NCBI GenBank assembly: GCA_013330975.1
Contig: DUHG01000124.1
Span: 1-5,529, forward strand
DNA from: Candidatus Bathyarchaeota archaeon
Lineage (GTDB): Archaea > Thermoproteota > Bathyarchaeia > Bathyarchaeales > Bathycorpusculaceae
DNA length: 5,529 bases
Direction: 5' to 3'
Shown: positions 4,052 to 5,529 of the stretch, piece by piece
How positions within the stretch are numbered: position 1 is the stretch's first letter
Layout: the number at the start of each line of letters is the position of its first letter
Translations under genes and position numbers: made by a program
The notes under the pieces: generated by a model
The model's input: only the letters and a program-made list of their open reading frames with translations
What the model was told of the DNA's origin: nothing
Database searches by the model: none

Positions 4052-5529
4052 TATTCTTTCCTCCTTATTGCCTCGAGCGGACAGACTTGCTCACAAACTC
4101 CGCAGCCATAGCACAGGGTTGGATCGATTTCAGCGCGGTCTGACGAAAGAAAGATTGCCGGACACCCAAAGGCTTCAACACATAGTCCACACTTGTTGCA
4201 ATCCTTCAGAATTTCCCTAATTGGTCCCTTTTCTATCCTTAAGGGACACGGACGCTCAGCAATTATGACAGAAGGCCCTATGTAATTCGTCATCTCTCTA
4301 ACCACCGCCGTGGTTTTACGCAGGTCATAGGGATCGACAGTCTCAATCTTTTCTATCCCTAAACCCCTGGCAACGTCTTCCAGTCTCACCGCTTTCGCAG
4401 CTTCTCCAAGAAGGTTTTTTCCAGAGCCGGGTGTTGGCTGGTGTCCTGTCATGGCTACAACGTGATTGTCAAGAATAATGACGCAGACATTGGATTTGTT
4501 GTAGACTATGTTGAGCAATCCAGGCATTCCCGCATGGAAGAAAGTTGAGTCGCCAATTACAGCGAAGATCTTCTCTTTTATGCCAGCATGACTTAGCCCT
4601 GCTGCCTGAGATATTCCAGCGCCCATGCAGAGGCATGTCTGAACAGTCTCGAGAGGAGGCAGGAAGCCCAGAGTATAGCAGCCTATATCTCCGGTGACTA
4701 CTTTGTCATTTGCTTTTCCCTTGAAGCTTAAAGCTCCTTCAGGGCACCATTGGACACATTCAGGTGCGCCATTGCACGTATCGCATATTATTGCTTTCCC
4801 AGTATCAGGATGCATTGTCACGGCGCCGTATTCGCAAGCAGCGATACACCACCCGCATCCATCGCATTTTTTGGAATCAACTGCTATTGTTCTGTTTTCC
4901 AAAGATAATCGAAGAGCATCTTTTGGACAGGCAACGACGCATGGCGCATCTTTGCATGTTCTGCAGGCGACGGCCAAGTTGGACAAAGTGTTAAGTCTTA
5001 TGGCTCTAATGCGAGATTTTGTTGGGTTGAAAGTTTTCTCTTTTTCGCTGGAGCAGACGTACTCGCACACATCGCAGCCTGTGCATTTTCTTGGGTCACA
5101 GCTTACGAATTGACTAGCGGCATTTAGCGCATAGTAGAAAGCCCGGTGGGGGCATCCAGGGCAAAGCACAGGTGGTCTGGCGGGCAAGTCCAGCTCTGGA
5201 CGTGTTTCAGCCTTCTCAGCAAGGCCTAATTTAGCAAAAGCCTCTCGAATCTTGTCTGGAGTAAATTCACCGATCTCATCCAGCTCCAGTTTTTCCTTTC
5301 CGAGAACCTCAATCCGCACGCATTTTAGACTATTCTCAACGTATGGTCTGAGTTCTTCAACCACGAGCATTTTGTTTACGTTATTGGAGAATTTTCTAAC
5401 CAATTCGCTGGGAAAGGGATAGACCATTCCAAGTTTCAGCCATGAGAAGTTTTCTGAGTCAAGTATTGACCTCGCATAGTAGTAACCTATGCCCGATCCC
5501 ACTATTCCAACACTTGAAGCGTTGTCTTC
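4051..5529 (-). CDS. iorA: Indolepyruvate:ferredoxin oxidoreductase alpha subunit, 5' end missing, with an internal four-cluster ferredoxin insert
   Basis: Cytoplasmic TPP enzyme subunit that, with IorB, oxidatively decarboxylates aryl-pyruvates (from Trp, Phe, Tyr) to acyl-CoA and reduces ferredoxin. The frame is open to the right edge; the GTG at 5502 is an internal valine codon, not a start. Counting from the edge codon, 492 residues are visible. Residues 1-70 resemble the end of the pyrimidine-binding/transketolase-like part (KLGMVYPFP, LVVEELRPYVE). CPGCPHR follows at 123-129, then GDIGCYTLG at 280-288 and the TPP/Mg motif GDSTFFH at 326-332 with MTGHQPTPG near 360-368. Two C-terminal [4Fe-4S] motifs have Cys 444/447/450/456 and 473/476/479/483. 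Between CPGCPHR and GDIGC, where normal IorA has a short linker, lies a roughly 136-residue insert with four more cluster motifs (separate entry). The pyrimidine-binding N-terminus, probably over 200 residues, lies outside the window. Ends with TAG, overlapping iorB by one base. Family assignment is very secure; the insert is unusual. Confidence 0.96.
   Translation of the reverse strand, partial: EDNASSVGIVGSGIGYYYARSILDSENFSWLKLGMVYPFPSELVRKFSNNVNKMLVVEELRPYVENSLKCVRIEVLGKEKLELDEIGEFTPDKIREAFAKLGLAEKAETRPELDLPARPPVLCPGCPHRAFYYALNAASQFVSCDPRKCTGCDVCEYVCSSEKEKTFNPTKSRIRAIRLNTLSNLAVACRTCKDAPCVVACPKDALRLSLENRTIAVDSKKCDGCGWCIAACEYGAVTMHPDTGKAIICDTCNGAPECVQWCPEGALSFKGKANDKVVTGDIGCYTLGFLPPLETVQTCLCMGAGISQAAGLSHAGIKEKIFAVIGDSTFFHAGMPGLLNIVYNKSNVCVIILDNHVVAMTGHQPTPGSGKNLLGEAAKAVRLEDVARGLGIEKIETVDPYDLRKTTAVVREMTNYIGPSVIIAERPCPLRIEKGPIREILKDCNKCGLCVEAFGCPAIFLSSDRAEIDPTLCYGCGVCEQVCPLEAIRRKE
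4060..4066 (-). promoter_or_regulatory. Shine-Dalgarno site of iorB
   Basis: On the minus strand the sequence is AAGGAGG, with eight bases between it and the GTG at 4051. It lies inside the last codons of iorA and fixes the GTG as the iorB start. Confidence 0.85.
4069..4206 (-). other. C-terminal two-[4Fe-4S] ferredoxin domain of IorA
   Basis: This is the normal IorA C-terminal domain. The first motif is CX2CX2CX5C followed by P (CNKCGLCVEAFGCP), and the second is CX2CX2CX3CP (CYGCGVCEQVCP). All eight ligands are present. In the family these clusters pass electrons from the TPP site to external ferredoxin. Their retention shows that the internal four-cluster insert is additional and does not replace them. 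Confidence 0.93.
4705..5112 (-). other. HycB/CooF-like four-[4Fe-4S] ferredoxin domain inserted within IorA
   Basis: In-frame segment, about residues 140-275 of the visible IorA. It contains four cysteine motifs: CX2CX2CX3C (149/152/155/159), CX2CX4CX3C (189/192/197/201), CX2CX2CX3C (222/225/228/232) and CX2CX4CX3C (249/252/257/261). This alternation, with CP after motif 2 and motif 4 and the phrases KCTGCDVCEYVC, FNPTKSRIR and GKAIICDTC, is the signature of stand-alone electron-transfer subunits related to HycB, CooF, HydN and DmsB, which carry four clusters. The phrase FVSCDPRKCTGC resembles the very start of such proteins, and the segment ends just after a terminal CPEGAL helix, so a whole small protein seems to have been placed in the loop. 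One further Cys (144) precedes motif 1. The role as an extra electron wire is inferred. The boundaries are accurate to a few residues. Confidence 0.9.

Noticed and set aside
3747..4220. 157-residue open frame on the plus strand across iorB and the end of iorA
   Set aside because: It lies entirely opposite two strongly conserved genes, has no recognisable domain or ribosome site, and its composition looks like an antisense shadow.
4705..5112. Possibility that the insert is a separate ferredoxin gene splitting a broken iorA
   Set aside because: The reading frame runs uninterrupted through both junctions, there is no stop, and the IorA motifs resume intact on both sides, so a single fused protein is the simpler reading.
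4694..5113. 139-residue plus-strand open frame exactly opposite the four-cluster insert
   Set aside because: It mirrors the cysteine-rich insert, is rich in His/Ser as expected from reading such codons backwards, and has no family resemblance.
5500..5502. GTG at 5502 as the iorA start codon
   Set aside because: The frame is open to the window edge and the residues upstream (SSVGIV) continue the IorA sequence; the protein is truncated by the window and does not start there.
1..5529. tRNA, rRNA, CRISPR array, insertion sequence or attachment sites
   Set aside because: Coding sequence fills all but about 165 bases, and the two gaps hold only regulatory-looking AT-rich sequence. No repeat-spacer pattern, transposase or cloverleaf sequence was seen.

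Overview
The window is 5.5 kb of densely packed DNA with every gene on the minus strand, so transcription runs from right to left. It suggests an anaerobic, amino-acid-using archaeon. The reasons are an indolepyruvate:ferredoxin oxidoreductase (IOR) pair, TATA-like boxes rather than -35/-10 promoters, oligo-T tracts in place of a strong hairpin terminator, and a solute-binding protein with an N-terminal membrane anchor but no lipobox cysteine. GTG and TTG starts and good Shine-Dalgarno sites are also used. A Bathyarchaeia-like or similar uncultured lineage would fit, but that is a weak guess. An anaerobic bacterium is not fully excluded.

Layout in transcription order: (1) iorA, the alpha subunit of IOR, cut by the right edge and lacking its N-terminal part (4051-5529); (2) iorB, overlapping iorA by one base (3458-4051); (3) a 53-bp gap with a TATA-like box and a perfect 12-bp palindrome; (4) a Liv-type amino-acid-binding protein (2016-3404); (5) a 112-bp gap with T-tracts and an inverted repeat; (6) livH permease (1025-1903); (7) livM permease (1-1023), whose stop codon is the first three bases of the window. 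The Liv ATPases (livG/livF) are not here and would be expected just beyond the left edge.

The likely logic is peptide or amino-acid catabolism. The ABC transporter imports branched-chain or other hydrophobic/aromatic amino acids. Transaminases encoded elsewhere make 2-oxoacids. IorAB oxidatively decarboxylates aryl-pyruvates to acyl-CoA and reduces ferredoxin.

The standout observation is in iorA. The usual TPP-binding half is split in frame by about 136 residues carrying exactly sixteen cysteines in four [4Fe-4S] motifs, the pattern of HycB/CooF/DmsB-type electron-transfer proteins. It lies between the conserved CPGCPHR and GDIGCYTLG segments. The usual two-cluster ferredoxin domain is still present at the C-terminus. 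This would give an IOR alpha subunit with at least six predicted clusters instead of two, which suggests a different electron outlet.
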